This document shows positions 14,890 to 23,866 of a stretch of 64,000 bases of DNA, in pieces (the stretch's first letter is position 1; each line of letters opens with the position of its first letter). This DNA is from Sphingobium nicotianae (GTDB lineage: Bacteria > Pseudomonadota > Alphaproteobacteria > Sphingomonadales > Sphingomonadaceae): NCBI RefSeq assembly GCF_018603885.1, contig NZ_JAHGAW010000012.1:1-64000 (forward strand). The letters run 5' to 3'. The notes beneath the pieces were generated by a model. The model was given only the letters and a program-made list of their open reading frames with translations, had not been told where the DNA came from and made no database searches. A program made the position numbers and the translations under genes.

Positions 14890-16119
14890 TCATGCGACCA
14901 GCATCTCGCGGAGCGGGATTTCCGTTCTCGCAAGCATCGCTGGATCGGGGGAGACGCCCTTCGCGACCATCAACCGGCCTCCGACGTAATCCTTTGTGGC
15001 GTTGACGCAGTCCATCGCGATCGCGCGTCCATCCTTCAGATAAACCACGGTGAAACTGCGTGATGCCGGGCTGCCGCGAAGTATTGCGCGATCGTACCCC
15101 GACGATATGCCAACGGTCTGCAGGACCAGATCATACTGGTTGGACCAAAACCAGGGCAGAGCATCGTAAGCGACCTCGTGGCCCAAGATGGTCTTTGCCA
15201 CCACGGTCGCCTGGTCGGTGGCATTCTGAACGGACTCGATACGAACCTGTGCGCCCGCGTAGCGGTTCTCATGCAGTGCACAGTCTCCCACCGCGAACAC
15301 GTGGGTCAAGCTGGTCTGACACTGGGCATCGACCGCAACCCCGTTCCCGCCGACCGCACCTGCCTCCAGCAGCGGCGCCACCTGCGGCACGATGCCGATC
15401 CCGACAATCACCAGATCGCAGTCGATGCGCTCGCCTCCGGCCATAAGCACATGGCTGACCCGGCCATCCCGCTCCCCGATTGAGGTGACACAGGCGTCAA
15501 GGCGAACGTCGACTCCGCGGCTTTTGTGTTCGCGCTCGTAGAAGCGCGAGATTTCCGCGCCGGCTACTCGAGCAAGCAAGCGGTTCGAGGCCTCCACGAG
15601 CACGACATCCGTGCCGCATTCGCGAAGGGCTGCAGTAGCTTCAAGGCCGATATATCCTCCCCCGACGACAACGGCGCGCCGGGCATTCGGAATTTCAGCC
15701 CTCAATTTCCGAGCATCGCCGAGCGAGCGAAGCGTGTGCACGCCGGAGACCTCATCCCCGGCACAGCCGAGCCGACGGGCGCTGCCTCCCGCGGCCCATA
15801 CGAGCTTGCCGTAGCCAATGTCCTGTGCACCCGGGCGCCCCACATGTCGCAGGACGGGATCTATCCAGCTCACACGTTGTCCCAGCAACATGACGATCGA
15901 CTGCTCCGACCAGAACTGGGGTGGCCGGATGAGCATCTGGTCGAGCGTCCGCGTCCCGCAGAGATACTCCTTGGACAGCGGGGGGCGTTCATACGGTAGG
16001 TGCGGCTCTTCGCCGATCATGGCGATGCTGCCGTCGAACCCGCTTTGGCGAAGGGCAATGGCGGTCTGCGCGCCTGCGTGTCCGCAGCCGACGATCACGA
16101 CATCGTAACGGGCGGTCAC
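14890..16119 (-). CDS. FAD-dependent ferredoxin reductase of the Rieske oxygenase system
   Basis: A 409-residue NAD(P)H:ferredoxin oxidoreductase of the rubredoxin/ferredoxin reductase type (GR2-like). FAD site VVIVGCGHAGAQTA at the N-terminus; NAD site RAVVVGGGYIGLEATAAL at about 150; second FAD motif THVFAVGDCALHEN; C-terminal reductase domain. Start is GTG 16119 with GGGAGG five bases upstream, overlapping the NIPSNAP gene stop by GTGA. It should feed electrons to the Rieske ferredoxin at 23867-24217. Last gene of the MFS-NIPSNAP-reductase unit. Confidence 0.9.
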   Translation of the reverse strand: MTARYDVVIVGCGHAGAQTAIALRQSGFDGSIAMIGEEPHLPYERPPLSKEYLCGTRTLDQMLIRPPQFWSEQSIVMLLGQRVSWIDPVLRHVGRPGAQDIGYGKLVWAAGGSARRLGCAGDEVSGVHTLRSLGDARKLRAEIPNARRAVVVGGGYIGLEATAALRECGTDVVLVEASNRLLARVAGAEISRFYEREHKSRGVDVRLDACVTSIGERDGRVSHVLMAGGERIDCDLVIVGIGIVPQVAPLLEAGAVGGNGVAVDAQCQTSLTHVFAVGDCALHENRYAGAQVRIESVQNATDQATVVAKTILGHEVAYDALPWFWSNQYDLVLQTVGISSGYDRAILRGSPASRSFTVVYLKDGRAIAMDCVNATKDYVGGRLMVAKGVSPDPAMLARTEIPLREMLVA

Positions 16120-16469
16120 GCACACCTCCCGCTGTCGGCGTCAGACGAGGCGGCCGCCGCAACGCCATCCAACCTAGCAGGGACCATAAGGCGGCTTTCC
16201 TGCGCGACGACGATCGGTTTTATCGCCTCTATGAACTTGAGCCACGCGGCGTCGTTCCAAAGGGCAGCTCGCCGCGCCATGCGGTCCTCGAAGGAGGAAT
16301 AGCTCCACAGGTGCACGACCTGATTCAGCGGGCCGACCTCGGTTGTGTAGTAACCGACCGGATTGCCGAGAATGCGCCACTGGGGAGCTTGCCCAAGCTC
16401 TCGGTAATGATCGAAGTATCGCGCCGTCGTTCCGAACGCCAAGGTATATGTGCGCAGCTCCGTGATCAT
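16116..16469 (-). CDS. NIPSNAP family protein
   Basis: A 117-residue ferredoxin-fold protein starting MITELRTYTLAFGTTARYF, with QAPQWRILGNPVGYYTTEVG and VVHLWSYSSFEDRMARRAAL, the typical NIPSNAP motifs. Small NIPSNAP proteins are common in aromatic catabolic clusters, with unknown or auxiliary roles. ATG 16469 is chosen because GGGGAGA precedes it at proper distance; the longer frame overlaps the MFS gene. Gap to the MFS stop is four bases. Translationally coupled to the reductase gene. Confidence 0.88.
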   Translation of the reverse strand: MITELRTYTLAFGTTARYFDHYRELGQAPQWRILGNPVGYYTTEVGPLNQVVHLWSYSSFEDRMARRAALWNDAAWLKFIEAIKPIVVAQESRLMVPARLDGVAAAASSDADSGRCA

Positions 16470-16473
16470 CGTA

Positions 16474-18066
16474 TCAATCTCCCCGGCCGAGCGTGGAAGC
16501 CGCTTGCGCGCGCGACTCGCGCGTTTCTTCAAGTTCGACGAGCCGGCGCGATGCGAACCAGAGCACCGCCAGAGTGAAGGGGGCGACGATATAGAGGGAG
16601 AAGATGCCGACACGCAGGCTGCCGGTCGCCATGCCGATCTTCCCGGCGACATAGGGGCCTAGCGCAAGACCGACGAGGCTCATGCCGAGGAGGAAGGTGG
16701 CACCTGCAGTTGCACGCATGCGGGGAAGGACAAGATCGTTTATGGTAGCGATTGCTGCACCCGACCAAGCCGAGCTCACGAACGTCGTGAGAGGCACCAG
16801 CGCGAAGAAGGTCAGGGGTTGCTGCGTCGCAAACATCACGGCGGTCAGAGGCGCGGAAAGGATCACGGAACCCGCAATCGTGAAGATTCGTCCCCTAGGA
16901 TCCCTGCGCCGCCAGAAGTCTGCCACGAGCCCGCCAGCGATCACGCCGAACGCCGATCCGATCGCGGAACCCCATCCCACCAAGAGCGACACCTCCTGGA
17001 GCGGTGTCGTGTCCTGAAGGAAGCGCGACTGCGCGCCCGAGCCTTCGTAGAAGGTACGCAGGGCGTATGGTGACGCCCAGAAGCCGGTCGAATATGTGAT
17101 GAAGGCGATGGCTCCGAACGCGATGACAAGTGCGACGACCACCGGAGTGCCCCACAACAGATCGAAGGTCGCTCTATCGCGATGTCGCAGCGCCTGCGCC
17201 CACGATGCGACGGCGTACACCCCTGTTCCATAGATCAGCCATTGGGCGACGTCGCCGCTCGCCCACGCCACCGCGGCCGAAAGGATGGCGACGACTGCCA
17301 GTATCGCGAGGTTGATGCGAAGTTCCCCTCGACGGCGGGAGGCCGCGAACAGGGTGAGCGGAGGAACGATGGTCGACAGTTCATCGCCCAGCCGGCGCCA
17401 CGGCGTCGCGCCAGCAATCCTGCGCTGCTCCCACTCGGGATCACGAATGGCGAGGACGACGGCAGACATCAGCAGGCCAGGAATGCCGAGAAGGGCGAAC
17501 GTGGCCTGCCAGGCCGAGAGGCCAAGCGGGGCGGCCGCCGGCGAGGGGAAGTAGGTCTTCCACAATGTCATGAGCATGCCGCCCACGGGCAGGCTGAGGC
17601 CGAGCCCGATGTAGAGCCCGCTCGTGTAGATCGAAAGCGCTGTCGCCCTGCGTCGCTGAGGAAAGAGATCGGTGATGAGCGAATAGGCGGCAGGCGAGGT
17701 ACTTGCCTCGCCGATACCCACGCCGACGCGTGCGATGGCCAGGATGGCGAAGGTGCTCGCGAAGCCCGACAGGCTTGTCATGAGCGACCATCCGATCAAT
17801 CCCGCGGCGACCATCCACACGCGGTTCCAGCTGTCCGCGAGGCGACCCAGCGGTATTCCGAAGAGCGCATAGAAGATGGCGAAAGCGGTGCCGTAGAGAA
17901 AACCGAGCTGGGCATCGTTCAGCCTGAGGTCGAGCTTGATGCTTTCAGCGAGGATCGAGAGGATTTGCCGATCGATGAAGCTGATGACGTAGACGAGCGT
18001 GAGTACGCCGAGGACAAACCACGCTCGCATTCCTCCCGCCGCCTGAGGGCTCGCTTGGGGTAACAT
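16474..18066 (-). CDS. MFS transporter, spinster-like
   Basis: A 530-residue inner membrane protein with about twelve helices. N-terminal VLTLVYVISFIDRQILSIL with the FIDRQ motif and GIPLGRLADSWNR after helix 2 are typical of spinster-like and aromatic-acid MFS carriers; IARVGVGIGEASTSPAAYSL is helix 4. It probably imports the aromatic substrate across the inner membrane. The ATG at 18066 follows GGGAGAG. The strong palindromic operator at 18122-18159 lies 56 bases upstream. First gene of the MFS-NIPSNAP-reductase operon. Confidence 0.9.
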   Translation of the reverse strand: MLPQASPQAAGGMRAWFVLGVLTLVYVISFIDRQILSILAESIKLDLRLNDAQLGFLYGTAFAIFYALFGIPLGRLADSWNRVWMVAAGLIGWSLMTSLSGFASTFAILAIARVGVGIGEASTSPAAYSLITDLFPQRRRATALSIYTSGLYIGLGLSLPVGGMLMTLWKTYFPSPAAAPLGLSAWQATFALLGIPGLLMSAVVLAIRDPEWEQRRIAGATPWRRLGDELSTIVPPLTLFAASRRRGELRINLAILAVVAILSAAVAWASGDVAQWLIYGTGVYAVASWAQALRHRDRATFDLLWGTPVVVALVIAFGAIAFITYSTGFWASPYALRTFYEGSGAQSRFLQDTTPLQEVSLLVGWGSAIGSAFGVIAGGLVADFWRRRDPRGRIFTIAGSVILSAPLTAVMFATQQPLTFFALVPLTTFVSSAWSGAAIATINDLVLPRMRATAGATFLLGMSLVGLALGPYVAGKIGMATGSLRVGIFSLYIVAPFTLAVLWFASRRLVELEETRESRAQAASTLGRGD

Positions 18067-18121
18067 TCATCTCTCCCGCTCCGCGCGACGCGCACCGCGC
18101 TTTGTCGCACATCATAGGAGT

Positions 18122-18159
18122 CGAGCGGATATAGTCAATACATTGACTATATCCGCTCG
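18122..18159. promoter_or_regulatory. MarR-type operator, 38-base perfect palindrome
   Basis: Arms of 18 bases (18122-18139 and 18142-18159) are exact inverted copies around a central AC; the core is TAGTCAAT-AC-ATTGACTA. It sits before the MFS operon and overlaps the stop codon of the cupin gene. The same core recurs at 25575, 27924, 30628 and 32093, each before a cargo gene, so this is the longest member of a regulon-wide operator set. Confidence 0.8.
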
Positions 18160-18665
18160 TGGCTGTTGTTCGGTTCGCCAGCCTCGCGGGCCTTCTTGAT
18201 TGCCTCGAAACGCTCTACCTGCTCGGCGAATCCGCCTTGAAAGTCATCAATGAGGTTGGTGGTCTTTCGACTGCCGTCAGGCTGTTCGGTGATCCGCTCG
18301 TAGGCGCCCACCGCCTTGGCGAAGACCTCGACCGTAATGCAGCCATCAGGACCGGCCGTCTTGGGCCCGTAGAGCTCGTTTGCCGCGTGCATAAGCACGT
18401 CGCCGGGTCCGAGCGTCCGCCCGTCCACTTCGAGAGTGCCTCGGACGATGGTCTCGAAACGATCACAAGGGTGCGCGTGGCGCGTGATCACGAAACCTGG
18501 CTCCATCTGAAGAATGAAGGCCATTGGCGTATCGTCATCGTTTGGGTCACCGATGGCGAACAGCGACGCCCTGTTCCCGATGGTGGAAGCCTGTTCGAAC
18601 ATCGACTGGAAACGGTCTGGCGACTGCCAGTATTCGGCATCATGATCCAAAGAATAGGTGGGCAT
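18147..18665 (-). CDS. Cupin domain protein
   Basis: A 172-residue single-domain cupin. ITRHAHPCDRFETIVRGTLEVDG is the first metal motif (His, His, Glu) and LGPGDVLMHAANELYG the start of the second. Start ATG 18665 with CAGGAG six bases upstream; the longer frame is not protein-like. Its stop lies inside the operator palindrome of the next operon. Within a catabolic cluster it may be a small ring-modifying or isomerising enzyme or a sensor; no specific activity can be assigned. Confidence 0.85.
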   Translation of the reverse strand: MPTYSLDHDAEYWQSPDRFQSMFEQASTIGNRASLFAIGDPNDDDTPMAFILQMEPGFVITRHAHPCDRFETIVRGTLEVDGRTLGPGDVLMHAANELYGPKTAGPDGCITVEVFAKAVGAYERITEQPDGSRKTTNLIDDFQGGFAEQVERFEAIKKAREAGEPNNSHERI

Positions 18666-18865
18666 CGCGCACTCCTGTAGCTGTTCGCAGGTTCGCGCCG
18701 CACATGGGACAGCGGCAATCCTGCAGTCTCTTTGCAACTCCGCTGGACGGAAGATGTGTTGCGCAGGATTAGGGCGCCGTATCGGCACCTTCAAACCACT
18801 TATGAAGCCGAAGATATGACTGAAAGGACTGCCTCGCGGTTCGAAAAACGAAAGGCGTTCCGTCG

Positions 18866-19816
18866 TCATCGGTTCGCGAGCGGTCTGATCGTGCTACCTT
18901 CGAGCAAAAGCTGTTGAATGCCGTCCCGCAACAATTCGGCGAGCCTCCTGGCCCCTCTCGTCGGGGAGCGGTCGGCGCACCACATGAGACCGGAAGGGCG
19001 AAGGGCCTGATCGGCCGGGATCGGCATGGCCTTCAATGCTCCACGCTCGAGTTCACCCGCTACCATGAGGGCTGGCAGCACCGTGATCATGTCCGACCAG
19101 CGCAGGATTTCGCAGAGAAAGCCGACGGATCCGGCTCGAACGAGGTTGGACGGGCGAAGTCCCAGTGCCTCGGCGAAGGCCTCGATTTCCCGTCCGAACC
19201 GCTCGGAATGGGTGGGCAATACGCACTCGAAAATCGAGAGCCCCTCGGACTCGTCGATGAAGATGGGGTGATCGGCTCTAGCGATCACGGCGAGAGGCTC
19301 GTCATAAAGCCGTTCAGCAATGAAGCGCTCCTCCTCCGTCCCCCTGTAAATCCTGCCGAGGACGAGATCGATCTCCCCCGATGACAATTGCACGAGGAGG
19401 TCGCTGGTCACCCCGTCGACGACGCGGACCTGCAGGCCGGGGAGCCGGTCGACAACCGAAGCTAGAAGGCGCGGCAAGAGGCCTATTGCTGCGGATTGCA
19501 GCGCTCCGATCGTCACCGTATCGATCGATCCGCTCGCGCTGCGATCAAGCTCGTCCTCGAGACGCTTCAGGGTGGCAAGGATTGTCTTCGCGGCCCGTAT
19601 GGGTCCGTCGCCTTCGGCACTGCGGGTCGCTCCGCGCGCCGAACGCTCGAAGACCCGGACCTGGAGGATGCTTTCAGCCTCGTGCAACGATTTTGACAAT
19701 GCCGATTGAGTCATTCCCAGCGACACAGCGGCGCGAGACAGACTTCCGCACTGATCTATCGCTGCAATTGCTCTCAGCTGTCTTAGCGACAGCCGACTGT
19801 TCAAAAAGCGTTGCAT
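18866..19816 (-). CDS. LysR-type transcriptional regulator
   Basis: A 316-residue LTTR: N-terminal HTH (SLRQLRAIAAIDQCGSLSRA, TQSALSKSLHEAE) and effector domain with TVTIGALQSAAIGLLPRLL, of the GbpR/PcaQ-like branch. It starts at ATG 19816 and is divergent from the dienelactone hydrolase operon at 20113, the classical layout for an LTTR that controls the neighbouring genes in response to a pathway intermediate. The 296-base gap to 20113 should hold its binding site and has no copy of the MarR-type palindrome, so the plus-strand operon 20113-23252 is probably LysR controlled. Confidence 0.9.
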   Translation of the reverse strand: MQRFLNSRLSLRQLRAIAAIDQCGSLSRAAVSLGMTQSALSKSLHEAESILQVRVFERSARGATRSAEGDGPIRAAKTILATLKRLEDELDRSASGSIDTVTIGALQSAAIGLLPRLLASVVDRLPGLQVRVVDGVTSDLLVQLSSGEIDLVLGRIYRGTEEERFIAERLYDEPLAVIARADHPIFIDESEGLSIFECVLPTHSERFGREIEAFAEALGLRPSNLVRAGSVGFLCEILRWSDMITVLPALMVAGELERGALKAMPIPADQALRPSGLMWCADRSPTRGARRLAELLRDGIQQLLLEGSTIRPLANR

Positions 19817-20112
19817 GGATTCTCACTCCATCGATGTGGCCCTGCCGGACTCCTTCGAGGTTGCGGCCCATGCCGGAGAAGACTGGGGAGAACCGACGAA
19901 CTGGCCGCGACGATCGCCAGCACCGGTGCTCGCAGCAATCACGGTATGAGCAAATGGCATGGGCAAAGCCGGATTATTCGCACCTGCGCCGCATTTAGTA
20001 AAGGTATTGATGAAATTGGCCGCCGCGGTGAGCGACGCGGTTGTGGTGACACCGGCCTGCCGTCGAACGACGGCACATTCTGACCGGCAGCAAATGGAAA
20101 GACGAAAGAGAG

Positions 20113-20811
20113 ATGACCTACTCCACTACTGTCTCGGCGCGTGATGGCAGCGGCGAATTCGCCGTCTACGTAGCCGAACCTGCGGGCACGCCGAGGGCGG
20201 CCATCGTCGTCGTCCAGGAGATTTTCGGTGTTAATGCCGGTATTCGGCGGAAGTGCGATCTTCTGGCGCAGGAGGGCTATCTGGCTCTTGCTCCCGACCT
20301 GTTCTGGCGCCTCGAGCCCGGATTGCAGCTGGATGCGGACAATCAGGCGTCCATGGCCAAGGGCGTGGAGCTCGTGATCAGGTTCGACACGGATGTGGGC
20401 GTCACGGACATCCAGGCCACCATCGATCATGCACGCACACTCTCCGGCGGGCTCAAGGTTGGCATTGTGGGTTATTGTCTTGGCGGACGCATGGCGGCCT
20501 ACGCGGCGGCACGCACGGATGCCGACGCATCGGTGGGGTACTACGGTGTGATGATTGAGCACATGCTGGGTGAACGGGACTCGATCCGCAACCCGCTGAT
20601 GCTGCACATTCCCGAGCACGACGACCACGTTCCTGCGGATATTCAGGCAAGAATCCACGCTGCTCTCGACGGTCACCCGTGCGTGACGATCCATGACTAT
20701 CCTGGCGAGCATCACGGCTTCGCCGACACCTTCGGAATCAGGCGATCGCCGGCGGCTGCCGATCTCGCTGACCAGCGAACCAGAGAGTTCTTCGGATCAA
20801 AGCTGGGCTAG
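20113..20811 (+). CDS. Dienelactone hydrolase family protein
   Basis: A 232-residue alpha/beta hydrolase. GYCLGGRMAAYAA contains the nucleophilic Cys of dienelactone hydrolases, with Asp in PEHDDHVP and His in YPGEHHGFAD completing the triad. These enzymes open lactones such as dienelactones formed after ring cleavage. AAAGAGAG precedes the ATG. First gene of a plus-strand operon with amidohydrolase, GST and aldolase genes. With an extradiol gallate-type dioxygenase in the cluster, the substrate could be a pyrone or lactone side product; not certain. Confidence 0.88.
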   Translation: MTYSTTVSARDGSGEFAVYVAEPAGTPRAAIVVVQEIFGVNAGIRRKCDLLAQEGYLALAPDLFWRLEPGLQLDADNQASMAKGVELVIRFDTDVGVTDIQATIDHARTLSGGLKVGIVGYCLGGRMAAYAAARTDADASVGYYGVMIEHMLGERDSIRNPLMLHIPEHDDHVPADIQARIHAALDGHPCVTIHDYPGEHHGFADTFGIRRSPAAADLADQRTREFFGSKLG

Positions 20812-20837
20812 CACGAAATACATGGTGGAAATGCTTC

Positions 20838-21827
20838 ATGAAGATCATCGCCTTGGAAGAGCACGTCGTTCCCCGCCACATCAGTGAAGAGTGGGTGCGA
20901 ACGGCCGATCGGCAGGACAGCAGCGTCGCTTACAGCCCTCAGCATCTCACGATGCGGCTTGAGGATCTCGACGCGATTCGCCTCGCCGAGATGGCGGACT
21001 GTGGCATCGACAAGCAGGTGCTGTCGTTGCCCGCGCCAGCCCTCCAGAACTTCGAGACGGGTGATGCCATCAGGCTTGCTCGCGAATTCAACGACGGGAT
21101 GGCTGCGGCAGTGGCGCGAAGACCCGACAAGTTCGAAGCCTTCGCATCACTGCCAATGCCCTCTCCGGACGACGCCGCAGCCGAACTCGAACGGTGCGTG
21201 CGCGAGCTGGGCCTGCAGGGCGCGCTCCTATGTGGACGGACCGGTGAACGTCACATGGACGACCGCGCTTTCGACCCTGTCTATGGCGCAGCCGAGCGCC
21301 TCAACGCTCCATTGTACATTCATCCGCAGATGCCGCCTGCGAGCGTGATCAACGCCTACTATGACGGCTTCGAGCCAGTCGCCGGCTTCATGCTGGCTAC
21401 CGCGGCGATCGGTTGGCATTACGAAGCGGGACTCGAGTTTCTCCGTATGGTCATGGGAGGTGTCTTCGATCGATTCCCGAAGCTCCAGGTGATGCTCGGG
21501 CATTGGGGAGAGGTGGTCCTTTTTTACCTCGACCGGATCGCGCTCCTGGATAAGGCGAACCTCAAGCTTGATCGCCCGATCAAAGAATATTTCCAGCAGA
21601 ACGCATATTACACGCCGAGCGGGATTTTCACCCAGCAATACCTCGACTGGGCCATCACCACTGTGGGTGTCGATCGGATCATCTTCTCGCAGGATTACCC
21701 GTATCAGATGTCTGGCGGCGGGGGCGCCCGGGCCTTTCTGGAGCAAGCGGCGATCTCGCAGGAGGACAAGGAGCGGATCGCGCACCGCAACTGGGAAGAT
21801 CTGACATCGCGGATCGTGCGCTCGTGA
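20838..21827 (+). CDS. Amidohydrolase-family decarboxylase (gamma-resorcylate/LigW type)
   Basis: A 329-residue amidohydrolase-2 (ACMSD superfamily) protein. Metal ligands are visible: IALEEHVV near the N-terminus, PLYIHPQMPP in the middle, VMLGHWGE, and FSQDYPYQ with the late Asp. The overall order matches 2,6-dihydroxybenzoate and 5-carboxyvanillate decarboxylases, which remove a carboxylate from a hydroxylated ring; hydratases such as LigJ start differently. It follows the dienelactone hydrolase gene by 27 bases. I infer ring decarboxylation, but hydrolysis of a ring-cleavage product is also possible. Confidence 0.85.
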   Translation: MKIIALEEHVVPRHISEEWVRTADRQDSSVAYSPQHLTMRLEDLDAIRLAEMADCGIDKQVLSLPAPALQNFETGDAIRLAREFNDGMAAAVARRPDKFEAFASLPMPSPDDAAAELERCVRELGLQGALLCGRTGERHMDDRAFDPVYGAAERLNAPLYIHPQMPPASVINAYYDGFEPVAGFMLATAAIGWHYEAGLEFLRMVMGGVFDRFPKLQVMLGHWGEVVLFYLDRIALLDKANLKLDRPIKEYFQQNAYYTPSGIFTQQYLDWAITTVGVDRIIFSQDYPYQMSGGGGARAFLEQAAISQEDKERIAHRNWEDLTSRIVRS

Positions 21828-21858
21828 AGGCAAGTCCGATAGCGGGAGAGCGATTGAC

Positions 21859-22470
21859 ATGAAGCTCTATTATTCGCCCGGCGCATGCTCGATGATCGTG
21901 CGAATGGTGCTTCACCAGGTCGGTGAATCCTTCGAGGCCACGCAGATCGACCTGTCTGTCGGCGAGCAACGCTCCTCCTCGTTCCTTTCCATCAATCCGA
22001 AGGGCAAGGTGCCAACGGTCGTGAGGGACGATGGGTCGATCCTCACCGAGCTTGGCACCATCCTGACGTGGATCGCCGAGCGACATCCTGATAGCGGCCT
22101 TATGCCGCGCGAGCATGATCAGGCTCTGCGAACAAGGGAGGCAGTCGAATACTGCATCTCCACGATCCACGCGCTGGCGACGACACGGATCTTCGTGCCC
22201 TCTTCGTTCGGCTCCGTGGCCGAAGAAGAGGCGATCAGAGCGGAAGGTCGGCAGCGCCTGACCGACGGCCTCGCGATCCTGAATGAGCAGTTTGCCGCTG
22301 GAGATCACTTCACGGGTCGATTGACGATCGCCGACTTCATGATTTTCTGGCTGGCGCTCGGAGCGCTGATGTCCGGCCTTCAGCTGCCGAGCGCTGTCCA
22401 ACGCGGCTACGAGGCGATGATGCAACTGGACTCCGTGACGCGGGCCTTGGCTGAAGAGGGTTTCGCCTAG
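21859..22470 (+). CDS. Glutathione S-transferase family protein
   Basis: A 203-residue GST with an N-terminal thioredoxin-like domain (MKLYYSPGACSMIVRMVL, NPKGKVPTVV with the cis-Pro, LTELGTILTWIAERHP) and an all-helical C-terminal domain (RLTIADFMIFWLALG). It resembles beta-class bacterial GSTs. In catabolic operons GSTs act as isomerases, dehalogenases or ether-cleaving enzymes; which applies cannot be told. Third gene of the operon; 31 bases after the amidohydrolase. Confidence 0.9.
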   Translation: MKLYYSPGACSMIVRMVLHQVGESFEATQIDLSVGEQRSSSFLSINPKGKVPTVVRDDGSILTELGTILTWIAERHPDSGLMPREHDQALRTREAVEYCISTIHALATTRIFVPSSFGSVAEEEAIRAEGRQRLTDGLAILNEQFAAGDHFTGRLTIADFMIFWLALGALMSGLQLPSAVQRGYEAMMQLDSVTRALAEEGFA

Positions 22471-22526
22471 GTCGCCAAGCACTGCCTCTGCCCGTTCAAA
22501 GCGCACTCAACGGCGAGACAAAACTG

Positions 22527-23252
22527 ATGAAGAACATCGACCACGTGAAGCGAGAACTGGTCATCGCGAACCGCATCCTTGCGCACGAAGGCGTCATGGA
22601 CGCTTACGGTCACGTCAGCATGCGAAACCCTCTGAACCCCGATCGCTTTCTGCTGTCACGGTCATGCAGCCCAGGCCTCGTCGATGCCGAGGATATTCTG
22701 GAATTCGACCTCGACGGTCGGCCCTCGGGCATTGATGATGGCCCGCTGTATATCGAGCGCTTCATCCACGCTGCCATTTACGCGGCAAGGGAAGACGTTT
22801 CGGTCATCGCGCACAGTCACGCGACCGATGTGCTGCCTTATACCGTCACAAATACCCCGCTGCGCCCGCTCATTCACAGTGCAGGCGTGATCGGTCATGA
22901 ACTGCCATGCTGGGACATCCATGATCGTTTCGGCGAGACGAACATGCTCGTCGTCGACATGGATCAGGGGCGCGATCTCGCGGAGCGGCTCGGACCGAAC
23001 AAGGTGGTGCTGATGCGTGGCCACGGCTTCAGCGCGGTCGCTAGATCATTGGTGGAGGTCATCCGCATATGCATCTATCTACGTGTCAACGCAGCTGTGC
23101 TCGGCAAGGCATTGGCACTGGGCGATGTCACCTATCTGACTACGGGCGAAATCGACCGGATCGGAGCGATCGATCCTTCGGCCCCCGAAGTCCAGCGCGC
23201 CTGGCGCTATTGGGCTGCCCGAGCCGGTTGTGACGGCATGCTTGCCGAGTGA
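22527..23252 (+). CDS. Class II aldolase/adducin protein, cytoplasmic paralogue
   Basis: A 241-residue class II aldolase fold: IANRILAHEGVMDAYGHVSM at the start, VIAHSHATDVLPYTV with the two metal His residues, and VVLMRGHGFSAVA with the third His. No signal peptide. Members of this family in aromatic clusters include 3,4-dihydroxyphthalate-type decarboxylases, so decarboxylation or retro-aldol cleavage is likely. A close paralogue with an export signal lies at 32528-33376. It ends the plus-strand operon and faces the MarR gene 5 bases away. Confidence 0.9.
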   Translation: MKNIDHVKRELVIANRILAHEGVMDAYGHVSMRNPLNPDRFLLSRSCSPGLVDAEDILEFDLDGRPSGIDDGPLYIERFIHAAIYAAREDVSVIAHSHATDVLPYTVTNTPLRPLIHSAGVIGHELPCWDIHDRFGETNMLVVDMDQGRDLAERLGPNKVVLMRGHGFSAVARSLVEVIRICIYLRVNAAVLGKALALGDVTYLTTGEIDRIGAIDPSAPEVQRAWRYWAARAGCDGMLAE

Positions 23253-23257
23253 TCATC

Positions 23258-23767
23258 CTATCGGGGCATGGCCCCCAGGTCCTCCGGATGTTCCCCCGCC
23301 AGCTTCATCTTCACGTCCACGGCCTCTCGCAGGGCCTTGAAGAGCTTGTCGTAGACTTTCGGATTGTCGGAACGGAACTCCTCGTCGGCACGACGGAGGA
23401 TGGCGGCCGCCTCCTTAAGCTTGGCTTCACCCTCGGCGCTGAGGCTGACGACCCGGGCGCGCGCATCGCTGGCATGGGGGCCGACTTCGACCAGGCCCTT
23501 CTTGGTCAGCGGCTTCATGACCTGTGACGCTAGCGCCGTGCTGATTCCGCAGGCGTCGGCCAGCTGTCGCTGGGAGACGCCTTTGACATTGGATTCGAGC
23601 AGCCAGCCAAGACCGATCATGAGAACGAACTGCATCTCGGTGAGTCCGATCTTGGCGAGCTCAGCATTGAGTTGCCGGTGCCAGATCGACGACATCAGAC
23701 GGAGAAGGTACCCCAACACGTCGTAGGAGGAGCTGTAGCCCGTGATCTCCGAAAGCTTCAAACTCAT
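23258..23767 (-). CDS. MarR-family regulator, probable regulator of the cargo
   Basis: A 169-residue winged-helix regulator: LRLMSSIWHRQLNAELAKIG, LTEMQFVLMIGLGWLL, then VSQRQLADACGISTALASQV as the recognition region and KKGLVEVGPHASDARARVV as the wing. MarR proteins bind palindromes of 16-20 bases and release them on binding an aromatic ligand. It is the only MarR gene in the cluster and the TAGTCAAT-N2-ATTGACTA palindromes lie before most cargo units, so it is the best candidate to bind them. No such palindrome lies before its own gene. Confidence 0.9.
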   Translation of the reverse strand: MSLKLSEITGYSSSYDVLGYLLRLMSSIWHRQLNAELAKIGLTEMQFVLMIGLGWLLESNVKGVSQRQLADACGISTALASQVMKPLTKKGLVEVGPHASDARARVVSLSAEGEAKLKEAAAILRRADEEFRSDNPKVYDKLFKALREAVDVKMKLAGEHPEDLGAMPR

Positions 23768-23772
23768 TTCCG

Positions 23773-23819
23773 AAAAAGACCCCTACTCGATCGCGCACCT
23801 CATCGAGCGTTATGGGTCT
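23773..23819 (-). terminator. Terminator-like hairpin abutting the MarR start
   Basis: On the minus strand an imperfect stem (AGACCC and CTCGAT on the 5' side at 23819-23802, ATCGAG and GGGTCT on the 3' side at 23791-23777) is followed directly by TTTTT (23777-23773), six bases before the MarR ATG. It would end the Rieske ferredoxin transcript and may limit read-through into the regulator gene. Confidence 0.55.
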
Positions 23820-23866
23820 GAGGACGACAGTGTCAACCGAACAGCGGGAGACCCTCGCTAAGGAGG

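Noticed and set aside
19817..20112. Possible MarR operator in the LysR-dienelactone hydrolase gap
   Set aside because: No TAGTCAAT-like dyad was found there; control by LysR is more likely.
20838..21827. Amidohydrolase as oxalomesaconate hydratase LigJ
   Set aside because: The N-terminus (IALEEH) and overall motif order follow the gamma-resorcylate decarboxylase branch rather than LigJ.
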